38,555 bases of DNA, taken from positions 1 through 38,555 of the forward strand of contig CAZDVQ010000040.1 in assembly GCA_964508975.1 (NCBI GenBank). Reading direction: 5' to 3'. Below, in pieces: positions 24,838-33,200 of this stretch (its first letter is position 1; each line of letters begins with the position of its first letter). The notes below the pieces were generated by a model, which was given only the letters and a program-made list of their open reading frames with translations, was not told the DNA's origin and did no database searches. The DNA is from CAZDVQ01 sp964508975. GTDB lineage: Bacteria; Bacteroidota; Bacteroidia; Chitinophagales; Saprospiraceae. A program made the position numbers and the translations under genes.

Positions 24838-25812
24838 CTACTTCCCGTGATACTCCATATTGGGTAAAGGCTCCTGATTTTTGAGGTATCGGTTAAACCA
24901 ATCCAGCACCTGTGCCTCTACGGCCTCTTCATGCTCTGATATCTCGTGGTCGCCGCCTTCAAACATGATTAAGCGGTATGGGATTCTATATTGCTCAAAC
25001 GCTAGGGCCATTTTCAAACTTTGTTCGGGTTTTACGCGCCAGTCGGCATTGCCGTGCAGCATCAGGATGGGTACCTGTTTTGAAAACCGATTGGCCCATT
25101 GCACCGCAGAGCGACTGTCAAGGGCCTTGGTCTTATCTTCGGCATAATTCGGGATGAGTTCAGCCATTACCATGGTTTCCATTTCAGGTCTATCGCGAAT
25201 AATGGCATAGCTGTCAGATACAGCTCCACCAACCACCGCGGCTTTAATCCTATTGGTTTTGGTCAATGCAATGTAAGTCATCATGCCGCCACGACTCCAG
25301 CCGTACATGCCAATCCTGGCGGTATCAGCCCCGGCCACTTCTTGCAGTACCTCTGGTAAAATGAGGATGTCGTTTACATCAGCACCGCCAAATTCCTCTT
25401 GGCCTTCGCTACCGCCATTGCCGCGGTATTGGCTCGCAATCACCACGTAACCCTCCTTGGCGAGTTGTCCTAAGGTCAAAGCTCCATGCGCGGCTTTTAG
25501 GGCACCAAGTTCCCTGTTGCCGCCTCGGTTATAAATAATGCAAGGATATTGGCCCGTGGCTTTGGGTTTAGCCAATAAACCGTTGATTTTCAGTCCATCG
25601 CTCAGGTAGCTAATGGCATAAACCTCAATGCTGTCAAGGTATTTGAACGCGCTTTTCCACTGGTTTACACCATTTTTGGATTCCACCAACTTCGGGTAAA
25701 TCGGGTATGCCGACCAATCGCTGACAAGCTTCTTGTCCAGCAAAAGCTTCGTTTGTGCTTGGCCGTGTAGCGCTAAGAACAGCAGTAGGAATAGGGGGAG
25801 TTTGTGCAACAT
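24838..25812 (-). CDS. Exported alpha/beta hydrolase, prolyl-oligopeptidase (S9)-like
   Basis: A 324-aa protein with a signal peptide (MLHKLPLFLLLFLALHGQAQ). The hydrolase core shows the nucleophile elbow GWSRGG with Ser173, the acid in HGNADWRV (Asp257) and the histidine in EGGDHEI (His289), in the correct order and spacing for a Ser-Asp-His triad. IIYNRGGNRE (about 92-101) and SQYRGNGGSEG (127-137) are typical of the S9 peptidase/acylaminoacyl-peptidase branch. The usual N-terminal propeller of prolyl oligopeptidases is absent, so it may be a peptidase-like esterase acting in the periplasm or outside the cell. It lies 141 bases downstream of the SDR gene on the same strand; co-transcription is possible but not shown. 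Confidence 0.9.
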   Translation of the reverse strand: MLHKLPLFLLLFLALHGQAQTKLLLDKKLVSDWSAYPIYPKLVESKNGVNQWKSAFKYLDSIEVYAISYLSDGLKINGLLAKPKATGQYPCIIYNRGGNRELGALKAAHGALTLGQLAKEGYVVIASQYRGNGGSEGQEEFGGADVNDILILPEVLQEVAGADTARIGMYGWSRGGMMTYIALTKTNRIKAAVVGGAVSDSYAIIRDRPEMETMVMAELIPNYAEDKTKALDSRSAVQWANRFSKQVPILMLHGNADWRVKPEQSLKMALAFEQYRIPYRLIMFEGGDHEISEHEEAVEAQVLDWFNRYLKNQEPLPNMEYHGK

Positions 25813-25953
25813 TTTCAGGGCTATAGATGATAACTAAAGTACAAATATGCGATAAATACACGCATTTTGTACCCCAATAAGCGCTTAAAGGCTATTTAAG
25901 CCATTTATTGGAGCCATGCAGAACCTCTAAACTTATTCAAGTTTCAGTCAACC

Positions 25954-26730
25954 TTACACCTTATCCTGCATTTTACGGGTTACTTTTACAACGATTGACC
26001 GCGGGATAAACCGCACGGAGTTGGCCATAATCCAATTCATAAAGCCATGGATAGCCACTGTTTTGCCTTTCAGCATGGCCGCGTAACCGTACTCGGCTAC
26101 CGCTTTTGAGGTAGGTAATTTCTTGCCTTTCACCAGGTTGCTCTCTTCCATGGCTGCCGCCGCTTGGAAGCCACTTTCGGTAGCACCTGGGCAAAGTGTA
26201 GTAACGCTCACGCCTTTGTCGCGAACTTCATTGTCAACCGCCTCGGAGAAGCTAAGCACATAGGCTTTCGTCGCATAATATACCGACATAGTTGGACCCG
26301 ACTGGAATGCCGCCGTAGATGCCACGTTCATGATTTTACCTTGACCACGCTTTACCATATCTTGCAAGTACATCTTGGTAAACTGCGTTAAACAGCTGAT
26401 ATTCAGGTTAATCATCTGGAGTTCTTTGTTCCAGTCGGTTTCTACAAACATACCAAACTCGCCAAAGCCAGCATTGTTGATCAGATAGTCAACCTGTATG
26501 TTTTGAGCTTTGGTTTCGTCGTAAACAGCTTGTGCGGCGTTGGGCTCCGACAAGTCCTTGCCGATGGTGTAAACCTTTACTTTGTATTGAGCTTCTAGGG
26601 TGTTTTTCAACTCGTCGAGTTTAGCTTTGTTCCGGGCTACTAATACTAAGTCGCCACCTTTCGAGGCGTGTACTTTGGCTAATTCTAGTCCGATGCCATT
26701 AGAGGCTCCTGTAATTAATGCTGTGGCCAT
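25954..26730 (-). CDS. Classical short-chain dehydrogenase/reductase (SDR)
   Basis: A 258-aa cytosolic NAD(P)-dependent oxidoreductase with a Rossmann fold. It has the glycine motif TGASNGIG (residues 7-14), the NNAG motif (85-88), and the catalytic Ser138, Tyr151 and Lys155 (YYATK), followed by the CPGATESGF motif. Arg33 after beta-2 (VARNKAKL) suggests NADP(H) preference. The sequence resembles the DltE/YohF-like broad-specificity branch, so the substrate cannot be named. The gene is divergent from the merR-type gene, and the 111 bases between them hold a dyad and two facing promoters, so it is a likely target of that regulator. Confidence 0.93.
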   Translation of the reverse strand: MATALITGASNGIGLELAKVHASKGGDLVLVARNKAKLDELKNTLEAQYKVKVYTIGKDLSEPNAAQAVYDETKAQNIQVDYLINNAGFGEFGMFVETDWNKELQMINLNISCLTQFTKMYLQDMVKRGQGKIMNVASTAAFQSGPTMSVYYATKAYVLSFSEAVDNEVRDKGVSVTTLCPGATESGFQAAAAMEESNLVKGKKLPTSKAVAEYGYAAMLKGKTVAIHGFMNWIMANSVRFIPRSIVVKVTRKMQDKV

Positions 26731-26755
26731 TTTGAGGTATGTTTTAAATTTAGGG

Positions 26756-26786
26756 CAAAATTATGCCATACCATTTAAACCTACAA
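26756..26786 (-). promoter_or_regulatory. Bacteroidota-type promoter of the SDR gene
   Basis: On the minus strand TTG (plus 26784-26786), 20 nt, then TAATTTTG (26756-26763) fit the consensus TTG-N20-TAnnTTTG. The expected start of transcription is about 20 nt before the ATG. Confidence 0.7.
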
Positions 26787-26788
26787 CC

Positions 26789-26812
26789 TTAGAGTATGGT
26801 CTATACTTGTAA
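26789..26812. promoter_or_regulatory. Candidate MerR-type operator (dyad)
   Basis: The core AGTAT-GGTCT-ATACT at 26793-26807 has 5-bp arms, extended on both sides by TTA and TAA. It abuts the -33 element of the SDR promoter and overlaps that of the merR-type gene, so one bound dimer could affect both. Confidence 0.55.
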
Positions 26813-26837
26813 TTTATTTTTCCACAGCTTACCTTTG
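26807..26837 (+). promoter_or_regulatory. Bacteroidota-type promoter of the MerR-type gene
   Basis: TTG at 26807-26809, 20 nt, then TACCTTTG at 26830-26837 fit the consensus. The box ends only 4 bases before the ATG at 26842, so the transcript may have almost no leader. Confidence 0.7.
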
Positions 26838-26841
26838 CGCT

Positions 26842-27204
26842 ATGTTGATACATGAATTATCCAAACGAACGGGCTTGAGCGCCCATACAATCCGGTTTTA
26901 CGAAAAATCGGGCTTGATAAAAGGCACCCGCGACGAAAGTGTTCAATCCAACAATTACCTGCATTACGATGAAGCCACGGTGGAGCGTTTGCACTTGGTC
27001 CGCGACGCCAAGTCCATCGGTTTTACCATCAGCGAAATCAGCCAGTTGATTGATGCTTGGTACAACAACAAGTTCAGCATTGCCGACAAAGTAGCCGTGC
27101 TTGACGAAAAGTTACACTCCATCGATGAGAAAATCAAGCAGCTCAAAGCCATGAAAAAGCTCATCACCCAGTTCAAACAAGACGTTATCGATGATGCTTG
27201 TTGA
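26842..27204 (+). CDS. MerR family transcriptional regulator
   Basis: A 120-aa protein. The N-terminal winged-helix MerR DNA-binding domain (residues 1-70) includes LIHELSKRTGLSAHTIRFYEKSGLI and the second element RLHLVRDAKSIGFTISEI. A coiled-coil dimerisation helix follows (about 78-115). MerR proteins bind dyads between the promoter boxes and untwist the DNA on sensing a ligand. The effector part here is only a short tail ending DDAC with a single cysteine, which does not match the metal-binding loops of MerR, CueR or ZntR; the signal is unknown. Divergent from the SDR gene with a shared operator-like dyad. Start chosen at the ATG after the TACCTTTG box. Confidence 0.93.
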   Translation: MLIHELSKRTGLSAHTIRFYEKSGLIKGTRDESVQSNNYLHYDEATVERLHLVRDAKSIGFTISEISQLIDAWYNNKFSIADKVAVLDEKLHSIDEKIKQLKAMKKLITQFKQDVIDDAC

Positions 27205-27244
27205 GTAATTTTTGTCTGCCTACTTATTTTTTTTGATTGTTTTT

Positions 27245-27340
27245 GGGCGTTCCCCCTTCGGGGTCGCTGTCCTACGGGTGCGCTAAACGCTTAGTGCTAC
27301 GCACCGCGGCTTGCAGCCGCGCCCTCCGGCCAGCTAACGC
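27245..27340 (+). repeat. Family A palindromic repeat, copy R7
   Basis: TTTTGGGCGTT, stem CCCC/GGGG, TCGCTGTCC, GGGTGCGCTAAACGCTTAG (a variant central block shared only with R8), TACGCACC, stem GCGGCT/AGCCGC, GCCCTCCGGCCAGCTAACGC. It ends in the region where the terminator of the second ELWxxDGT gene would be expected. Confidence 0.88.
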
Positions 27341-27392
27341 TAAACACTGCGGCTAGCCCTAAACTTATGCTGGTGTAATTTACTACTTGGAA

Positions 27393-29798
27393 TTATCGTT
27401 GAACGATAATTTTCTTGGGCTTAATGTTGGTGCTATGGCTGATTGGCTGCACGAAATACAGGCCGTTCCCTAGCTGGCCCAATTCAATCTCAATGATGCC
27501 GCTGGTGTTGTAGGGGAGCTCTAGTAAAATGCGTCCTTGTAAATCAATCAACCTGATACTATTGATATCTGCGTTGATTTCGCGTAAGTCAACCAGGCAG
27601 AAATTGCTGGCGGGATTGGGCGAAACCGTCCAGTTATACTCTGGTTCCAGCAAGGTGAGGTTGGTGAGCAAACGGTCCAAAACCCATAATTCTATGCCGT
27701 AAGAAGGATGTTTAGCAGTGAAAAATAACTTGTTCAAACCCATAGTGAAATACTTGGGATATGAACCCGTTGCACCTGAATAGATATCTGCTACCATAAT
27801 TGTACCTGCACTGGTTCCATCACTTTTCCAGAGCTCTAGGTTATTGGAAGCCACGCCACTAGCGTAGGTGGAGTTATTGTTGGCAACGAAATAAAATGAA
27901 TTAACCGATCTAGCCACAGGCGTAAAGTTGATTTTAATGTATGTGTTGCTGCCGGTCTGTACTTCGAAACCACCCAATACACCACTCGTGATGTCTGCAA
28001 CCATCATTGTACCAGCGCTGGTACCGTCGGTTTTCCAGAGTTCTCGACCGTTCGCCCCATCATTTGCAACAAAGTAAACTGCTCCATTGAAACTGTAGAA
28101 ATCACTGGGATTCGAGCCTTCCACGCCGCTCCAAATATCTTTTAAAAGCGTGGTGCCCGCAGTGGTACCATCGCTAATCCAGAGCTCGTGGTTGTTGGAG
28201 GCAGTACTACTGTTGGAACTGCTCATATCTATTGCTGTAAATAAAAATTGATTACCCAGTGTGGCCACCATGGAAAAGCTTATGGTATTATAGCTGTTTA
28301 GAGGTGATAACGTTTCAAAGCCTCCTCTGGCCCCGTTCCGGATGTCTTTAAGTAATACTGTACCAGCGTTGGTGCCGTCCGATTTCCAGAGTTCCCGCCC
28401 GTTAATGCCATCATCGGCTGTGAAGTAAACAGCTCCGTTAAAGGTGTAATAGTCGCCTGGGTTTGAACCATATACACCACTGCGAATTTCTTTGAGCATT
28501 GTTGTCCCAGCCGTGGTGCCGTCACTTACCCAAAGTTCAAAATTATTGGTGTTGTAGTTACTAGTATCGACGGCTCTAAACAGAAACAGGTTGCCCAATG
28601 TAGCTATTACTGTAAAGTTATCCTCATAAACACTGTTGGTTAGTTGTATGTCGAAGCCTCCTTTGATGCCTGCTCTAATATCCTTTACCAGGACTGTCCC
28701 GGCGGTTGTACCATCTGTTTTCCAGAGTTCACGACCATGGGTGCCATCTTTAGCCACAAAATATACCGCTCCGTTGAATATAAAAAAATGACTTGGGAAC
28801 GAGCCATTTACGCCGCTCCATATATCTTTAAGCAGCGTGGTGCCGGCCGTTGTTCCATCACTAATCCAAAGTTCCCGGTTATGGCTGTTTATGCCGTTCG
28901 TGTAACTGTTACTGTCGATGGCGGTAAACAAGAATTGATTGCCAATTGTGGCCACTACAGTAAAATCTATATCGATATAATAATTACTAGCAAGTTGGTA
29001 ATCAAAGCCACCAATTGCCCCAGCCCTGATATCTTTGACCAGGGCTGTCCCCGTGTAAGTTCCATCCGTTTTCCAAAGTTCGGAACCGTTTACACCGTCA
29101 TTTGCTCTGAAATAAACAATGCTGTTCATGGTATAAAAACCACTGGGGTTTGACCCTTCTATGCCCGGGTAAATATCCTTGACCATCCTTGTACCTGCAC
29201 TTGTTCCATCGCTAACCCAGAGTTCGCGGTTGTTGATTGTGCCGTTGCTGTAGGTACTATTATTCACGGCAATAAATAAAAACTTACTACCTATTGTAGC
29301 AACCACTTCAAAGTAAAAATCACTGTATTGAATACTCGATATTTGATAATCAAAACCACTTTGCGCACCAGGTCTAATATCCTTCACTAAAACAGTGCCC
29401 GTATTTGAGCCATCTGTTTTCCAGAGTTCGCGTCCATTGGTACCGTTATCGGCTATGAAATAAAGTTCGCCGTTAAATGGGTAGAAATTTTGTGGAAATG
29501 ATCCTTCGTTGCCGGGGTTGATGTCTTTAACCATACTAGTTCCCCCAGGTGTCCCGTCTGATTTCCAGAGTTCAACGTTCTCTTGGCTTGACGAGGAGAA
29601 ATTAGTTGCTGTGAAATAGATATAGCCATCGGCCTCCCACACTATGTTGAAAGGGCTTTCAACGTAGCTTGACGATACGCTATTGAAACGCTCAAAAGCT
29701 CCTATGGAGCCTGGTTTAATATCTTTAACCAAACTTGGTATTTGTGCTGCTAACGCTGAGTAAAAACTGATGAATAAAATTATATTCAATTGCTTCAT
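27393..29798 (-). CDS. ELWxxDGT-repeat secreted protein, paralogue 2, T9SS type A
   Basis: An 801-aa protein with a signal peptide (MKQLNIILFISFYSALAAQ) and the same layout as the 807-aa protein at 21391-23814: a partial N-terminal unit, five double units each with ELWKTDGTxxGT and ELWxSDGTxAGT, and a type A T9SS sorting domain that is nearly the same (SPNPASNFCLVDL, IRLIDLQGR, GLYFVQ, KKIIVQR). The two ends are much more alike than the middle: here the internal units differ from one another in length and sequence (for example DTSNYNTNN and DMSSSNSSTAS loops), whereas the other copy has near-uniform units. Probably a duplicated surface protein of the same unknown function. A TATATTTG -7 box lies 20 nt upstream of the ATG. 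No terminator hairpin remains between the stop and repeat R7. Confidence 0.92.
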   Translation of the reverse strand: MKQLNIILFISFYSALAAQIPSLVKDIKPGSIGAFERFNSVSSSYVESPFNIVWEADGYIYFTATNFSSSSQENVELWKSDGTPGGTSMVKDINPGNEGSFPQNFYPFNGELYFIADNGTNGRELWKTDGSNTGTVLVKDIRPGAQSGFDYQISSIQYSDFYFEVVATIGSKFLFIAVNNSTYSNGTINNRELWVSDGTSAGTRMVKDIYPGIEGSNPSGFYTMNSIVYFRANDGVNGSELWKTDGTYTGTALVKDIRAGAIGGFDYQLASNYYIDIDFTVVATIGNQFLFTAIDSNSYTNGINSHNRELWISDGTTAGTTLLKDIWSGVNGSFPSHFFIFNGAVYFVAKDGTHGRELWKTDGTTAGTVLVKDIRAGIKGGFDIQLTNSVYEDNFTVIATLGNLFLFRAVDTSNYNTNNFELWVSDGTTAGTTMLKEIRSGVYGSNPGDYYTFNGAVYFTADDGINGRELWKSDGTNAGTVLLKDIRNGARGGFETLSPLNSYNTISFSMVATLGNQFLFTAIDMSSSNSSTASNNHELWISDGTTAGTTLLKDIWSGVEGSNPSDFYSFNGAVYFVANDGANGRELWKTDGTSAGTMMVADITSGVLGGFEVQTGSNTYIKINFTPVARSVNSFYFVANNNSTYASGVASNNLELWKSDGTSAGTIMVADIYSGATGSYPKYFTMGLNKLFFTAKHPSYGIELWVLDRLLTNLTLLEPEYNWTVSPNPASNFCLVDLREINADINSIRLIDLQGRILLELPYNTSGIIEIELGQLGNGLYFVQPISHSTNIKPKKIIVQR

Positions 29799-29817
29799 AG
29801 GATATCATTTAAGATTA

Positions 29818-29825
29818 CAAATATA
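29818..29825 (-). promoter_or_regulatory. -7 box upstream of ELWxxDGT paralogue 2
   Basis: The minus strand reads TATATTTG, a full match to TAnnTTTG, 19 nt before the ATG. No TTG at the -33 distance is visible. Confidence 0.4.
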
Positions 29826-29891
29826 AATAAATGTTACTAAATACGAGTCATTTAAGTCATTTTTTTAATTTGGTCGTCCCTCCGCTTCCTG

Positions 29892-30010
29892 TCGGCGGCC
29901 TTTGCCGCCGTTTCTGCGTTAGCTGGCCGGAGGGCGCGGCGTCAGCCGCGGTGCGCAGCACTAAGCGTTTAGCGCACCCGCAGGACAGCGACCCCGAAGG
30001 GGGAACGCCC
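29892..30010 (-). repeat. Family A palindromic repeat, copy R8
   Basis: Near-identical to R7 in reverse, including GGGTGCGCTAAACGCTTAG. Its stem is GCGGC/GCCGC around TGA, and it adds a terminal hairpin CGGCGGC/GCCGCCG. It is preceded (in its own direction) by TTCAT-rich AT DNA. With R7 it brackets the second ELWxxDGT gene. Confidence 0.88.
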
Positions 30011-30150
30011 AAAATGAACAAATGATGAATTGAAGAAATGATGAATTGACATGTTTCGCCAAGCCATATTAACCAACTTCACCAACCCCCGCTACCAACG
30101 GACTTCATGAACAATGAACAAATTAATCATTAACCACTTACCATTAACCA

Positions 30151-30193
30151 TTAAAAAAAGCCACCCCGCATTACTGCAAGGTGGCTTTTTAAT
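30151..30193 (-). terminator. Intrinsic terminator of the 2017-aa gene
   Basis: AAAAAGCCACC and GGTGGCTTTTT pair around about 14 bases. On the minus strand the stem is followed by a T-run, about 35 bases beyond the stop codon at 30226. Confidence 0.88.
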
Positions 30194-30225
30194 ACCAATA
30201 AATCAGCTTTTAAAAGCCTAGTTGA

Positions 30226-33200
30226 TTATTGTTTAACCAGTTTCAACACGTTTTGAACCGATGGACCGGTGATTTCAACGGTGTAAACCCCATTGCTCAA
30301 ACGGTTGAGGTCAAGTGTTTGGTTAACCGCACCCGCTGATAAAGCATGGGTCTCGGCCAATACCACTTTGCCTAAAGCATCGCGTACCACGAAGTTTAAC
30401 TCGGTGCTCTGGTTCAAATCAAACTGTACTTGTACCAAACCGTTGGTTGGGTTAGGGAACAAACGCACTTGGCTCAAACTTGGGATATCGTTGGTGCCGG
30501 AACAGTTGTCGAAATAAACCACCGTTGGTGTACCGTAATCCTCACAGAATGGGTCAATCGTTGGGAATGAAGCTGGTGGTGGAGGCAAGGTAAAGTTAAT
30601 GCTCACAGGCTGGCCGTTAGCCGGTATAATCACCGTTTGCGCCGGAACCGTTACCACTTGGTCAACCCCGTTGAGTTGTAAACACGAATCGGCATCTACA
30701 ACCACGTTGAAGGCTGGTACCTCGAAGGTCAATGGACCAGTACCACTGTTGATCACCACGAAGGCCCAATCGCCGTTCGGGTTACCGTTAAACAAGCTGG
30801 TCAATTGCAAGCAGGGTAGGGTACCACCCAAGAATTGATCTAGTACCAATTGGTTAATGTCGATGGGCAAAGCCACGCCCAACAAGGCCGTGGTAAGTTG
30901 TGCCACAAGGTCAACCGTGTCGCCGTTCGGGTACACACCTAAGAGTGTGTCAATCAACCAACCTGGGTTTGCTGGATCGGTAATCAAGTTTGGACAAATA
31001 TCGGCATCGGGCCTACAACCAGAAAGCGTATCCCAAACCAATGGGTCAACCACGATGTCGTCGGCAATGAACGGCGTCACGTAGTAGCTGCCCGATGGCT
31101 GTGTACAGTTGTTGCTCAAAGTGTAGCTGCCATCGGCATTGGCCAGGTAAACATTACCGGCTGCTTGGGCTGCGGCTACATCGGCACTTGAAGTTACCGG
31201 TGCGCTGGTTACAGTCCAGGCCACAATTTGACCAGAAGTTAAGGTTGAAGCCGTACGCTGGATAGTTACGCTTGAACCACAGCACAAGGTATCCACGCTA
31301 GATGCGACGGCGTCACCTGCATCACATACGATACAACTTACGGTACCGTTGATGGGCGCTTGCAAACATCCTGCACCGTCGCTCACGATAACGCTCCAGT
31401 TAGCACCGTTAGCCAAGGTTTGGCCAGCGCTGTTAGGCGAGTTGGCAGCAACCACATAGCCTGCGCCTGAACCACCCGATGCAGGGCCAAGGTTAACTTG
31501 CAGTTGGTTCAAGTTACAGTCGTAAGTAGCTGTAGCACCGCTCACCACAGGGTAAACCGTGAAGGCCAAGGTATCGTTGCTGATACAAGTGGTAGTGTCG
31601 TCGCGGAAACGAACAACATAAGTTTGTCCGTCAACAGGTACTTGGTTGCCCAACTGGTTGGTGGCAATTTGGTTACCGTTGGTAAACCAGGTAAATTGAC
31701 CTGGGCGACTAGTTAATTGTGCATTGTAGCTGCTGATATCAACACTGCTTGCATTACACAGTGGATCAGGTGTTACCGCGTTAAACGTTGGCAGCGGGTT
31801 AACCGTGAAGTTCCAGTTTTGCGTTACAGAACAACCTTGAATGTTGGTAAAGGTAAAGGTGTACGCATCGCCAGCAACAGGAACTTGGTTTTGCGAAGCT
31901 CCAAGGGTCAAGGCGTTGCCGTTACGGGTAAAGGCATAGCTACCAGAGCTGGTCACTAGGTTGTCGGCAATTTGTACCAAGTTAACCGACTGGCCTGCGC
32001 ACAATGGCGTTAAGGTTGGTTGCAACACCGAAGGTGTTGGGTTAACGGTATACTGGGTTGAACGCGTGTTGCTACAACCGCTGATAGAGCTGGTAAAACG
32101 TACAAAGAAGTTGTTGCCGTTTACAGGCGTAACCATCGTAGGGTCGAGAATTGGCGTTCCTGTAGTTGCAGGGTTGCCCAAGAACCATTCAAAAGTACCT
32201 GGGGCGCTGGTCATGCCAGCTTCTAAGGCTGTCAAGTCAACCACGGTACCGGAACAAATAGGCGCTTGCTGTGGGATGCTCGCCAAGGCAGGCAGCGGGG
32301 TAATATCAATGCTGATGCAAACTTTGTTCGAGCACTGCGTTAAGTCGTCGGTAAATACAGCACAGTAAGTGCTACTACCCGATGTTGGGTTTACGGTGGT
32401 GTTGCTCACTAGGGTACCGCCGTTGTCGGGGTCGCCTTGGTACCAAGCGAAAAGACCTGCATCGCTCGTCAGGATAGGTTCGAGTTGGGTCAAGTCGTAC
32501 GAACCATCTTGGCAAACCGTTGGCGAAACGAACGGTGGGGTCAAGGCTGGTAGTGGGCTTACGGTGTAGGTCACATCGGAGTAATTAGAGCAACCCGTGG
32601 CTGCGTTCGTAAATCGACACCAGTAGTTTGTACCATTACTTGGTTGCTGTGCCGAAGCCAATGCCGAAGGCAACTGAACCGCAAACTGGTTGGTTTGTGG
32701 GTTACCCCTGAACCAGGTAAAGGTACCAGGAGCCGTGCTCACTTGGCTGTTCAAGGCATTGAGGTTAACCACATCGCCGGCACAAATGGTTGCTGGTGGT
32801 GTAATTGGGTTTACAATTGGCAAGGCAGTAGGTGTAAACAACCTTGAAGTAGTATCGCTACAAGCCGAGTCTTGGGCAGCGTAGAATACCGTCCAATAAG
32901 TTGAACCTGTGCTTGCTGGCGTAACTACAGTTGATGCTAACTGAGTGGCACCACTGGCTGGGTCGGCATCAAACCAAGCATAGCTGCCAGCTACGTTTGC
33001 GCTAGGTTGAGCGTTGCTTAGGTTTATTGTATTGCCATTACAAACAGGTATGTTGCTGATAGAACTCAGGGTAACGGCTGGCAACAAATTATAAGTGAGC
33101 GGGTTGCCCACATCGTTACATGAACCACAACGTGAACCAAATGGCACTGCATCATAACGGATGGTCAAGGTATAGCTGATGTTTGCACCGAAGAACAAGT

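Noticed and set aside
25929..25945. AAACTT/AAGTTT hairpin as terminator of the SDR gene
   Set aside because: Short AT-only stem lying upstream of the hydrolase gene, no T-run; too weak to call.
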